NCBI GenBank assembly: GCA_020744425.1
Contig: JAGMUV010000018.1
Coordinates: 434,001-498,000, forward strand
DNA: 64,000 nucleotides
Reading direction: 5' to 3'
Source of the DNA: Dactylonectria macrodidyma
Lineage: Eukaryota > Ascomycota > Sordariomycetes > Hypocreales > Nectriaceae
The notes below the pieces were generated by a model that saw nothing but the letters and a program-made list of their open reading frames with translations, made no database searches and was not told the DNA's origin. Of the stretch, positions 49,062 through 60,821 are shown piece by piece (within the stretch, counting starts at the first letter, position 1; every line of letters starts with the position of its first letter). The position numbers and the translations under genes are program-made.

Positions 49062-51246
49062 TTAACTAATCTCTATATTCTTAGTAAGATAATTGTAAAT
49101 AATCTCTACTTACTTCTTATTAGTAAGGTATATTATCCCTAAAGGAGGCTTTTTACTTTCTATCAGTTTAATAGAGTATTCTACTCCTTCTAAAAGTAGC
49201 AACTTCTTTACCTTAGCTTTACTAAAGATCTTTCATTCTAACTTAAGTTCAAGTAGTAGTATGCTAATCCCTTCTTTATCCTCTTCTCTAAAGGCAAGCA
49301 GTAGCTGCTCATTTAGTACTAATACGCTATGCGTATATATAATATATGCCTTTTCGCTATTTATAATAAGGTCTTTTATAAAGGAGTTAGGATCTTATAT
49401 TAAGACTGCCTCATAATACTATATATTTATACATATATTAATTATAATGCCTTCTTGGCCTATAGTCTCTCTTATTAGTAGTAAGTCGCCTATTCCTTTA
49501 GGTCAGTTCTATAAGGCTTCTATAAATAAATATCTTATTTTCCTTACTAACCCTTAGTAGTTAAGGAGGAAGAATATCACTTAATACACCCATAGTACAG
49601 GATAAGTAGTCCTATTAAAGCCTACTAGCTTTAGGGCTCGCCAATCTAGCGTAGGTTTAAGGCCTAGCTTCTGTACTAGCTTCCTGCTAATTAGGCTAAC
49701 TTCTATAGCTATGTCTATATCTACTTTGACCTCATGTTTATCGTATGCTTAGAGAATGATCGCTCGTCCTTAAGCAATTAGACCGATTAGCATAAGACGT
49801 GGTTTTAGCGTAGGGGTTATGTCTTTAGACCCTATGCTTAGTCGTTTTCTAATGAGTTAATCTCTTTGACTTTTATGCCGAATTATTATATAATTGCCGT
49901 TTTCTAGTAGCCTCTTCAGTTCTATCCACTAAGAGCTCTCTTAGTTACTATGCATTTACTAGTAAAATAGCCCCTTTTATCATAGTTATAGTACTGAATG
50001 TGGGAATTGTCTCTTAGCTTTGCTAAGTACTTGCTATACTCTTATTAACTGCTCGATCCTAAGTGGTTAGAGTGGCTGCCTCTTCTTCTACCTCTCGTCA
50101 AGTTTCCTCATCCTTGCAGAGTATAGGGTCTGCTTTGTAATGCATGCATTAGGGTCTCTAGTGCATGTCTTTTCTATAGCCTTTCTTACTTACTACTAAG
50201 GTAGTTTCTCTTCTTACTTTAGCTTAAGGGTGTGTCCTTATATTAGCTATAGGGTTATTATAGTTATTATGCTTCTAATGTGAGTTCTCTAGCTTATAAG
50301 ATATTAACTTATATCTTTTAAATATCTCTTTTAACTCTATTTTAGAGTCTGCAGTAATATTATAATATAAGTATCTTGTCTTCTTCTGGGTCCTTTATCT
50401 TTAATAAAGAATGTAAGGATCTCTATATATTAAAGTATTCTATTAGCGACTGGTCAAAGAGCTGTTAGAGAGCTGTAAGCTCTTCATATAGTTTAACCTC
50501 TTTCTATTTAGGGTCTATATAAAGCTTCTTTAGAAAGGCTATAAATTGGTCTTATATAGGGTGCGTAAAGTTCCTTAAGTAATCTTTCTACTAGGTTTAT
50601 AATAGTAAAGAGAGTTTAGTTATAGACCAGAGGATCTTCTAGTATATTCTAGTAGACGTTTAGAGATTATTTACTATCTTTACTACTTCTATCTAATCAT
50701 CAATTTAGACTCTATTAGCCCCTTTAGTTAATACTACATAAGGATAGTATAATGATCTATTATATTTTTTAAAGTCTTTCTTATTTAAGCCTTTAGTAAG
50801 TTACTTTAGTAGTTTTTCTTAAAAACGTCAGTCTTATTCCCATTATTATATTATAGTATAGAAAAGTGATTATATTCTATTACTATTATTCTCAGAATCC
50901 GGTCATAGACTTCTTAGTAAGCACTCAGTTATTAGTCATTAAACTATAAGTAATAGCAATTCTTCATAAAAGCTATCTTTATAAAGTATATAGGGTGGCC
51001 CTGCTTCAGTTTCCTCCTAGATTAAGCGATCGATCGGATCGTATTCTAATTAGAATCCTTTATTATCTATAGTTAGTAGTTCGAGGTTTTTCCTAGCTTC
51101 GTTTTATACGGGGTTATAAATAAATAGTCCTATATTTATTCGCGGTTCGCTTATTGCTCGCTTGGCGATGCCCGGGTTTAGTAGTATATTCCTTCTTATT
51201 TTGTATAATGCGTTAATAATCCGCTAGGATGTAGAAGTAAATGAAT

Positions 51247-51421
51247 TATAAGGGTTAGTCTATTAAGGTATTACATAAGAGATCTAAAGGTAGGTATAGG
51301 GTGGTGTGTAAGCGTTCACTTAGCGAGTACTTAGCTAGCCCTCGCTAAAGAGCTAGTCTAGCCTATATCACGTGGCCTCTTATCTGATAAGACCATAGCT
51401 TCATCGGCCCTAACTCTTACA
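51247..51421 (-). repeat. 5' LTR of Gypsy copy B (175 bp)
   Basis: On the plus strand it begins TATAAGGGTT and ends CTCTTACA. It is followed directly by GGTTA. Confidence 0.88.
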
Positions 51422-51750
51422 GGTTATTAGTGGAACTCGGCGATTGTGGGTCAAGGAATTGACCAATCAGAAAAGGGATTAAAGATTCAGAAAGAGCAGG
51501 AAAAGACGATTAGAAAGGTAGTCAGTTTGATGTGATTAGTTGAGAAATGCATGTATTGATGATGATAATCCTTCTGGACTGGCTAGAGAAAAGCCCCAGC
51601 TTTATAGAGAGATTGCTGTCCAGTCACATGTCCAATCTAACAGGGGATTTGGACAATTTGTCATAGTAAAACCGGGTAAGACGTGTCCCGAGTTTTAGGA
51701 CTGTTGGACGTATGTCTGATGCTTGAACTCTAACCTTATTGAAGGTTCTT
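51422..51750. other. Normal-composition island, possible LTR fragment
   Basis: About 330 bp of mixed composition, without the TA-rich texture of its surroundings. On the minus strand a TATA-like CTATAAAGC is visible, as in an LTR promoter, but no partner repeat was found in the window. Identity is uncertain. Confidence 0.35.
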
Positions 51751-54700
51751 ATTATAGATGTCTTTTGTAATTATAGTATAAGGAAGATAGGCTTTCTGAG
51801 GCATAATATATACTATTATAAAGCTAAAAATCAGGAGATTTTGAATATGTTATTTATAGTCTTATTTAATAAGAGCTAAAGGAGATATTTCCTTATCAGT
51901 TATATATTTTATATATAAGGACTTTACAGATATTAAGAGGCTAAAGTAAGTAAGATGAATGAGGCAGTATATAAAGTATAATAATATTATTCTCTTTATA
52001 ATATTTCTTAAAGTTAATAGAGTGGTGACTTTCGTGCTTATTAAGGATTAGAAGATGATAGTAATCAGTTAATCAATCCTTTATATACTGATTAAAGTGC
52101 TTAAGCTACTTAAGACCCGTCTTATTATCAGTCTAGCTATTTTAAGTCATTGTAATAGCCTAATCGCCTAAGAGGTTGCTTTCTTAGTATTAGTTAGTAA
52201 AGTGATATTAGCCTATAACTATAATAAACAGCTAGATTGCCTAGCCTTTTGCATTAATTGCCTAAATGACTATAACCTATTTCTAGTTTTTAAGCTAGAC
52301 TGATTTCAGGTTTCTATGCCTATCTATACTTATAATAACTATTCTACTTATAATTATACCTATTATAAAGCCAGTCTTATTAAAGTTATAGATATTAACT
52401 AGGTTAATACTATATTTTATAATTATATTCTCTATAAGCTAGAACTAATTATAAATAATAGTTAGATCTTTATATTTATTATAGTTCTCTCTATATCTAA
52501 CCTAAGGGATGTTATTACTAATAGCTATACTATTAGATATGCTTATTATAGTGTTTTATACTATTATAGTTCCTTTACCTTAGTAATTAGTACTTAGTAA
52601 TCTAATTCTATATATTATATATAAAGTCTTAATTATTTAATCTAACTTTTAAAGTAAAAGATTTAACTATAGGCTTATTATTTCTACTAGTAAGAACCTA
52701 GTCCTAATCTATCTATAATAAGTGCTTAGTAATAAGAGATAAAAGCTACTATACTAATAGCGAAAATGCGTATAATAAAAGCAAAATGATCTAAGAAAGT
52801 AATCTATTAGTTTATAAGAAGAGAAAAATTTGCGTTTTCTATTTATTCTAAATTTTAGCCCTATTATCTATCTAAATCCACCTCGCTATTATTAAAATTA
52901 TCCTTTAGGTAGTTAATATTAAGTCTCTATTACCTATTATCTGTCTAAATCCTTCTTAGCCTTCTCTACTTACTAGAGTCTACTCCTTAATTATTACATT
53001 CACTATTAAAATAACCGTTATTAATAATTCTTCTTTAGTATTACTTACTTTAGGTTAGAGAGGAGTGAGTTAAAGTTAACTTAGGCATATTTCTGCATCT
53101 GTTCTTTCATACTCGCTAGTTTTGGCTTAGGAGTTAATAGATTTAGCGGCTTTTTGATGTTTTTAATTACTAGTGCCTTTTTTAGCGCTAGTTTCGCCTT
53201 TATCAGAGTCGACTCTTGCGTTAGGGTTAGCAAACCGGTAAAATTACTAGAATTATCTGGGATGTCTTAGAGGTTAATTATAGTCACTGTTTTTGACTTT
53301 TTTTAAGGTGTTTTCTATAGTTCTTTATTAGCCTTCTGTTTACTAAGCTCTTTTGTCAAAGTTGTCTTAGTAGTGGTGGGAATTCGCATTTCTATCATTA
53401 GTTTTTTCTATATAGGCGGGTCTATTAGTTTCGCCTTTTTAAGGGAAATTACTTTATTATAGATAGCTTTATAGTATGCATTTATAAGTTTATTAGTACT
53501 GATTTTGCTCTAGACTTTCTTATATGCTTTTATATAATCCTAGAGGTCTATAATACTATTAGTATTAAATTTATCTAGCTTGAGTTCATATGCCTTTATA
53601 TAATTCTTAAGGTTAGAGATGGATCTTATTTAGTTAATAAATTTAATACTATTAAAGGCGATTTCTTTTACTATATTATTTTATTTAGTAATGAGTACTA
53701 TTATTCTAAGGCTCTATATATTAATCTTATTAACCTTTTTAATAAGGCGTTTAAAGGCTTTGCTATTAGCTTCAGCATCTGCTTTTACTTAGGCTTCGAT
53801 TTAGATAAATTTGTCTCTAAGGGCGTCTGAATCGCTATCCGATCTAGTATTCTAGGTATTTCTAATTTAGGCGACTGACTTCTCTAGGGTGTCGATCCGT
53901 TCGAGGGCCTTTTCTAACTGTTCTTATATCTGCTTTATAATACTTATAGCGTTAGTAGTAATTATAGTAGAAGCGGTGTCATGGGTGCTGCTTGTAACTA
54001 TCTAGCTTATAACTTAACTTCTAGGCCTTAGAATATCTAATAAATATAACTTCTGAAGTATTACTAGTACTCTGCTAATAGTTCTATTCATTTACTTATA
54101 TAAGTATAAAAACTAGTAGGCTAGTATTTCTATTTATATAAGTAGCTTTTTTAGTTAGTAGATAGTCTTCTTTTATATTTTAAAATATTCACTATTTAGA
54201 TAAGCTTACTAGTAGTCTTTAAATGTATTCTTTATTTATTAGATTAGACTTATCCTTATAACTATTAATTTTAACTTCTTTTAGTTAGTATCCTTTATTT
54301 TTTTAGTGAATTCTTAGAACTCTTTATATAGTGTTTTCTAAGTTATTAGATATAACTTTCTTTCTTCTAACTTTAGGAAGATAGAATTATTAGATTTATT
54401 GAATTTATACTCTGCTAAGCTGAATTTGACCTAAAGGAAGAAAATAGCTATTTTTAAGTCCTAGTGCTTAATATAATTAGTACTCTTACTAGAAGTATGA
54501 AGATTACTAAGGGTATGATTACTTCTAACTATCTTTTTACTAATAATATTTAAGTAGATATTATAAAACTATTCTTCTTATTTTTAATAAAATATACTAC
54601 TAATTTCTTTAGTAGGGTTAAGGATATTTAAGTTATTATATCTTTTAAAGACTTTATATTTAGTAAGGTTAGTTTTATTCTACCTTTTATTAGCTTTACT

Positions 54701-55242
54701 CTATTCATTATTAGATTTAACTTTAAAAAGCTAGTCTATGCTTTTAGGACTTTCTTAGTCTATATCCTTATTATTATCTAAAGTAGATTCATTCTTACTA
54801 TTATTATATCTATCTTCTTCTATATCTTCTTTATTTATAGTATTACTATTTTTAATAGGGTCCTCATTACTATTAATTTCTTCATCTTCTTTAATATCTA
54901 TAGCTTTAGTAGCATTCGTATTATCTTCGCCAATCGCCTGGGTATTTCAGGTCGCCTAAAGGCATTAACTAGCGTTCAGAAGTCAGCCATTATATTCACA
55001 AGACCGGCTACTGGTTTCGACTCTATAGATGCTAGGTACGATGGCTTTCTCCTTTTCCTTAAAGAGTTTATAGAGTTTGGCTGTTTTCTTAGCGCTTAAG
55101 ACGGGGGTTCAGGGCTTACTACCTTTAGGGGAGCTGGTATGGCTAATCCAGGGGCTGCTGCCTTCTCTATAAATAGGAATGCTAGTTTTACTAGTAGTAC
55201 GTCTGAATCTGATAGTACTAGAGTTAGAAAAGATAGTCCTGC
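51751..55242 (-). mobile_element. RIP-degraded LTR-retroelement remnant, gag-like
   Basis: AT-rich with no intact genes. Minus-strand translation shows gag-like stretches with stops, for example SDSDALRDKFI and KADAEANSKAFKRLIKKVNK near 53700-53850, and MADF then TLVNAFRRPEIPRRLAKI near 54920-55000. These helical, charged segments fit a Gypsy gag but are too decayed to assign. Confidence 0.45.
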
Positions 55243-55325
55243 TGTCACATTCAGTATATCTATAGTATTTGCACTACGCATTAGCGGAGTGCGCATTCCC
55301 TTTTAGCGTAGCTGGCAATGCGACA
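55243..55325. repeat. Left 83-bp terminal repeat of the miniature LTR element
   Basis: Identical to the right copy at 55567-55649. Confidence 0.88.
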
Positions 55326-55566
55326 GTTATGAGCCCGGGAGGTTAATAACCTGTAACTTCCACTGAGAACTGCTATCGCAGCTGAAATAGGCAACCCCTA
55401 CGCCAACCAGATGAGGTCGGCAGTTCGAACCCCGCATCTTGCAACAAGGTCGCACCGGGCGTCACACACACATCAAGCTGGGCACAGTCACACAGAGCAG
55501 TACAGCCTGCCTCTCGACACCACTATTCAGATCACCTCACGCAACAATCGCTAATCTGGGGGGGTA

Positions 55567-55649
55567 TGTCACATTCAGTATATCTATAGTATTTGCACTA
55601 CGCATTAGCGGAGTGCGCATTCCCTTTTAGCGTAGCTGGCAATGCGACA
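55567..55649. repeat. Right 83-bp terminal repeat of the miniature LTR element
   Basis: Identical to the left copy at 55243-55325. Confidence 0.88.
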
Positions 55650-58600
55650 CCTGCTAGTCTTGGCGTTAGAGAAGAAAGATATGCTAGTTTTAGTAAAAGG
55701 ATTAATGCCCTCCTAGTGGCTTTAGGCGGTTTCATTATGCTTTTCTCGCAGGCTGTTAGTAGGTTAGTGGGTTTTTATAATAGTACTGCTTAGATTGTTA
55801 TTTTTAGTAGTCATAGAGGAGTGTCTACTAGTATTTTTACTACTATTATTACTTATATTAATTAAGCATTTTAAGGGAATTTTAGTAGTATTAATTTTAG
55901 TAGTATTCTAATAAGTAGTAGTAATATAGGGTTAATAACTATGCATTTTTAAAGGATAAAGAAAAAGAAGAAAGGGGTAGGTGTTTTTAATAGTATAGAT
56001 AGTACTTTTACTAGTATTAGGTTAAAAATAATAGTATGCGATTTATAACTTAGGGATTTAAGTTTAGTAAAGAAAGTAAAGGGCAGAATTAATAGTATAG
56101 TAGTATCTTTATTAGTATAAGGTTAAAAGTAATAGCGCTCATTCTATAACTAAAAGATTTTAGATTTAATAAAGAAAAGGAAGGATAGAATTAATAGTAT
56201 AATAATGCGGTTATTAGTAGTTAGTTAATTTTAGTAGCTCTTAGTCTTTAGGCTAAGGTTATATAGTATTAAGAGGCTTAGGTTAATTTCTATAATAGCT
56301 TTAGGGTCGGATTTCTTTTATTAGTAGTAATAGCTATTAACTTTAGCTACTTACTAGCTAGTAATAGTTACTTAAGGATGTTTCTACTAGCTATTAATAG
56401 TCTAGTAAAAATATTAATTACTAGTTAGTACTAGCTAGTAACTAGCATTTTAGTATTTAATATTTGCATAATAGCTATTAATGCTGTTTTTAGCTTTTAG
56501 CATTTATATAAGTAATTATTAATATTATTTTTAGCTTTTAATATTTATATAATAACTATTAATATTACTTTATTATTTATTATTTATATAGTTACTATTA
56601 ATATTTCTTAGCTTATTAGATTTACTATATCTAATGGATAGAGTATGTGTTACTAGTTTTTTAATAATTATAATTTAATTATTAGTTCTATTAGTTCTTA
56701 TATAATATTTAGCCTTAGAAAGTGCGGCTTTAATATCTATTAGTGCTTTTACTTATTCTTTCTATTTAGTAAGCATTAGTATACTATTATAGTTTTTAGA
56801 GTTAAAGTATTTTTAACTCTTTAAGGGTTAACCTTAGCTCTTTAAGGAGCAGAATCTTCTTCTTCTTAAAGACGCTTACTTAGTCAGTAGGATTCTTCTT
56901 AAGGTATTCTTAGACTAGCTTAAAAGCATTCTTTAATACATTAGCTTTATTTAACTAATTATTATCTTTTACTAAATACCCTTTTTATTATAGGAGAAAT
57001 TATCACTTTAGTCATCCTTTATACTATTTATAGCGTTATTAGATGATTCTTTCAATTTCCTAGTAGTTTATAACTTTAGATCTATTAATAGCTATTAGTA
57101 GGGGTAGTGATTATAGCCTTTTAAATAGGTCCTCCCCTTACTCTGGTTTTTATAATTAGGAAATTAATATAATTAGGTGAATATACTAGTAAGGTAGGAA
57201 GTTAAGTTTAAATGCCTATTTATAGATTTTATATATTATATAGTAAGGTCTGGCTCTGACTAAGGACTATTTCTTCTTTAGCTTCTTTAGCAAGTAGTAT
57301 CCTTTATAAAGCTATAAGTAAACTGTATCCCTTTTATTAATTCTAATCTATGTATAGTACTAATTATACTTAATCTTTGCTATTATTATTACTATATTAA
57401 TAAAGAGCTAGGCTTTATAGTAGTAGATTTTTCATAGTATATTAGTAGCCTCTTTATCTATTTAAATACTAGAAGTGTATATTAAAAGGATGAAATTAAT
57501 TATTATCTTTAGTTTAAATCTATATATTAATTTATTTAGAAACTATCTAATACTTTAGGATAGGCTATTATTAAAGTTAAATTATATTATTAGGAGTATT
57601 ACTAGCTATAGCATATTCGGGTTTTTTACTATATAAAATCATATACTAGCTTTTACTATTTGGTTCCTTCTTTTTATAGTTTTATTAGTCTATAAGTAAT
57701 ATATTATAGAGATAAGATATTTAACCTTAAGAAGGGCGAGAATAGACTTCTATATACTAAATATAAACTTAGGGTCTCTATTACTAAAAATACATACTAG
57801 GATTCTCTAATTACTATAAAGCAATATTCTTATTAGTATTATTACTTAATCTTCTATTAAATAGAACGAATATTTTACTAATAATAGTATCTTTTTACTA
57901 AAGATATAATTAATTAAATAGAGTTAGTCTAATTTATTAAAACCTAGGACTATCTATATTATCCCTTTAGAGGTTACTTCTAGTAGATTAGTAATAAAGT
58001 CTAAAGAGATTATATAGAAAGGACGTAGTTCGGCCTATACTGACTATAGCTCTCTTAGAACTGGCTTTTAATCAGTTAAGTTCTCTTTATAGGTTAGGCA
58101 GAATGCGATATATTTGTATATAGTCTTTATTATATAGTAGAAGTGTAAGTAATTAAGATTAGCTATTATATAGTAAAATCCTATATATTTATAGTTATTA
58201 TAAGTAGCTTTAAGAATAGTACTAACTACTAGTTATAGGATATAGAGATATTATATATTAAATATATTAATATAGTAAAAGAAATCGCCTTACTTAAGAA
58301 TAAAAGGTTTAATTAGGATATTTAGTATTCTTTTATGCTTTTCTTATTATAAATGCAGTTTATAGAAATAGTTATAGATTTATATAAAATAAGTGTCTTT
58401 AGTATACCCTTAGAGGATGCTTTTCTTTATTTCTTATAATATTTTAATACTAATAGCTTTAGCTTTTACTAAGTAGGCTTTAGTATTAAGCTTATTAAAT
58501 TCGCTTTTAGTAATATTATAATAGTATAACTTCTATACTAATAAGTATAATAGTATATTAAGCACTATGTTTAATGCACTTAGGATATAAAAGATTTAAA

Positions 58601-59399
58601 GGTTAAAAGTAAAGAGGTAGTTAGCGATTTTTACTAGCTTAAGGTTTGCTTTATTAAGGTCTATTATATTTAGAGAAGTATATATTATAATGCCTTTAGT
58701 TATTATATAGTTAGTAATAATATTAATTATACTATAATTTAATTAAACTATCTTTTAGAGTTTTCTAACTACTTATATTATTATAGCTATTTCTACTTTA
58801 GTTAAGCTATATTTTTACTTTACTTTTAATATTAGTCTTAATATAAAAAGGATTAGCTTTAGCTTTATTAATATAATATATTACTTTAAAATGCTCTTAC
58901 TATCTTATTTTCTATAGATTTAAAATATAAAAAGGCTAAAGCCCTCTTTATAAGTATTAACTTTAAAGAATAATAGTTTTTTAAGATTATAATAATAAAA
59001 GAAGTATTAGTTAGTAAAGAACTTTTATAAGTTATTAAAAGCCTTTCTTTCTTTAGTTATTAGCTTAAAGGTCTTTTACTTAGCTTACTACTTACAGACG
59101 TTTTTTAATAGTCCTTTAAGTATTTCTTACTCTTTATATACTTCTTTTAATAGCTATGTTTTTCTTTCTTAGAGTTTTTAGATTCTTACTTTATACTATA
59201 GGATACCTTTCTTAATAAAACTAGCTATATTAATATATATTTTAAGAATAGCTAGATTTATAAGTATAACTATTTTTATAAAAGCATCTAACCTATTAAA
59301 GGTTTTAGATACTCCTTTGCTATTTATAATAAAGCTAAGGAGATAGATAGTAAGAAATATAAAGAATGACTTAGTTATAGCAATATATATTCAGTTTTT

Positions 59400-59650
59400 T
59401 ATAATAATTTAAAGGCCTACTTCTAAATATTTAAAGTGCTCTTCCTATATATTAGAAAAGATTATAATATTATTAATATAAATACAGATATAAGTACTAT
59501 AAGGCCTGAAGATCCTATCTATAAATCTTTAAGTATAAGCAGGGGCGTTCTTAAATCCTATTAGGGCTATATTAAAAACCTCTAATCTGCGGTTAGAAAT
59601 GATGATTATATGGTTATAATATGCAGTAAGTACTAGTAATTAGAAGAAAA
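59400..59650 (-). pseudogene. Reverse transcriptase fragment, second Gypsy family
   Basis: Reads RRLEVFNIALIGFKNAPAY, then RFIDRIFRPYSTYICIYINN and IIIFSN. The last part is the active-site strand AYVDDIVIFS of this clade with both catalytic Asp codons changed to Asn, as G-to-A mutation would produce. EEHFKYLEVGL follows. Confidence 0.75.
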
Positions 59651-60530
59651 ACCCTATACTATTAAAAACTAAGTACTATCCCTTTCTTCTTATTGCTTTT
59701 ATAATATTATTTTAATTAGGAAGGGAATAGTAATCTAGAATTACTAGTTAATTAAGCAGTCTGAAGTTAATAATGACTTTGCCTTTCTTTTTACTATTTA
59801 TAATCCTTTAGATAATGAATGTAGGGTAAGCGATTGTGGCTAGTTAGTCTATAAAACCTATCTTTCTTTATATATAAAGTTTCTTATAGGTTTTATTAAG
59901 TAAAGTATGATCTTTAATTCTAAAAGAGTACTTTTTTAAGTTATGCTTTTAGTTTTACTATCTATTAATAAGGTTTACTTATATTTTTATTTCTTTTAGT
60001 ATTAAGATAATACTTCTATTTCTATAGATATTATATTTATTTATTAAAAGGATGACTTTAGTTACTATATCTTTATTAATATTAGTAATATTAACTATAA
60101 ATTAGTTCTTAATAGTTAGTATATCTTTTAGTATAGAGATTCTATAGTTAGGCATACTAGTATTAACCTTCTAAGCATTAAGAAGGACGTCTTATTTAAT
60201 TTTAATGCCTGCCTTTTTAGCTTTTATAATAAGTATATTAATTAAGTTAAATTCCTTATTATATAAATACTTAAGACTGCTTATCCTACTAATAAAGTGG
60301 GCTTCTTTATTATTATTATAATTAGAGATATAACTAAGTTTTTAGTATTTATAAATAACTATTCTTCTACTATTATTATTAAATATTTAAATAAGTAGCA
60401 GAGTATTCTTATTAACTATAGTATTAAATATAGTTAGATGTATTGATTTAAAGTAGAAGGCTTCTGGTTCTGTTCTTTCTATTGCGTCCTTAGTAAGCAG
60501 TTTTGCTTAGTTAGCTTAGATAAAAGTGAC

Positions 60531-60821
60531 CTACCTGGATTTAATAATAACCATTCTAATACTTATAACCTTCTTACTAATAATCTCTTTCTTCTTTTTA
60601 AAAATCTTACCCTTAGTTCTTATACTATAGGCTGACTTAAAGATAATGCTTTTACTAATAAAATCGATCTTTATACTATATTTATATAGTAGGTTAGTTT
60701 TAATAAGTATTTTCAGACCCAGTCTCTTTATAATTTTAGCTTTAACTATAAAGTATATAGAAATGTCTTTTCTTTTAATAGTTCTTAGTATATAGAAGTT
60801 AAAAGTAGCTTTTATATTCAC
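60531..60821 (-). pseudogene. Retropepsin-region fragment, second Gypsy family
   Basis: A 96-residue stop-free stretch, strongly Lys/Ile-enriched by RIP. IKRLGLKILIKTNLLYKYS followed by IKIDFISKSIIFKSAY resembles the C-terminal half of Gypsy aspartic proteases (IGxDLxxxxxxxIDF). It lies upstream of RT on the same strand, as expected for pol. Confidence 0.55.

Larger units (their letters stand above)
44057..51421 (-). mobile_element. Chromodomain Gypsy retrotransposon, copy B (inverted), RIP-mutated
   Basis: A second copy of the same family in opposite orientation, also exactly 7365 bp with 175-bp LTRs. The best-kept RT piece is at 48849-49061 (minus): GALVLFILKKDRGIRI and ITIKNHYPLLLISELFNRL. 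Integrase lies at about 46300-47700, and zinc knuckle and gag at about 49950-51000. It is flanked by GTCAG on the left and GGTTA on the right. It has many stops, so it is not autonomous. Confidence 0.88.
55243..55649. mobile_element. Miniature LTR element (TRIM/SMART-like), 407 bp
   Basis: Two 83-bp direct repeats, 55243-55325 and 55567-55649, are identical. Each starts TGTCACATT and ends AATGCGACA, near-inverted ends of the TG...CA type. The element is flanked on both sides by CCTGC (55238-55242 and 55650-55654), a perfect 5-bp target-site duplication. A G-rich run precedes the right repeat, in the polypurine-tract position. The 241-bp interior has no coding capacity. Composition is normal, without RIP texture. 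It is non-autonomous and must have been moved by another element's proteins. Strand is undetermined. Confidence 0.85.

Noticed and set aside
36394..51421. Reading the long inverted repeat as a centromere or a replication-origin palindrome
   Set aside because: Both arms are fully explained as two LTR-bounded Gypsy elements with TG...CA ends.
55380..55440. A tRNA gene inside the miniature LTR element
   Set aside because: A GTTCGAACCC word resembles a T-loop or box B, but the flanking bases do not form the T stem and no acceptor or anticodon stem could be built.
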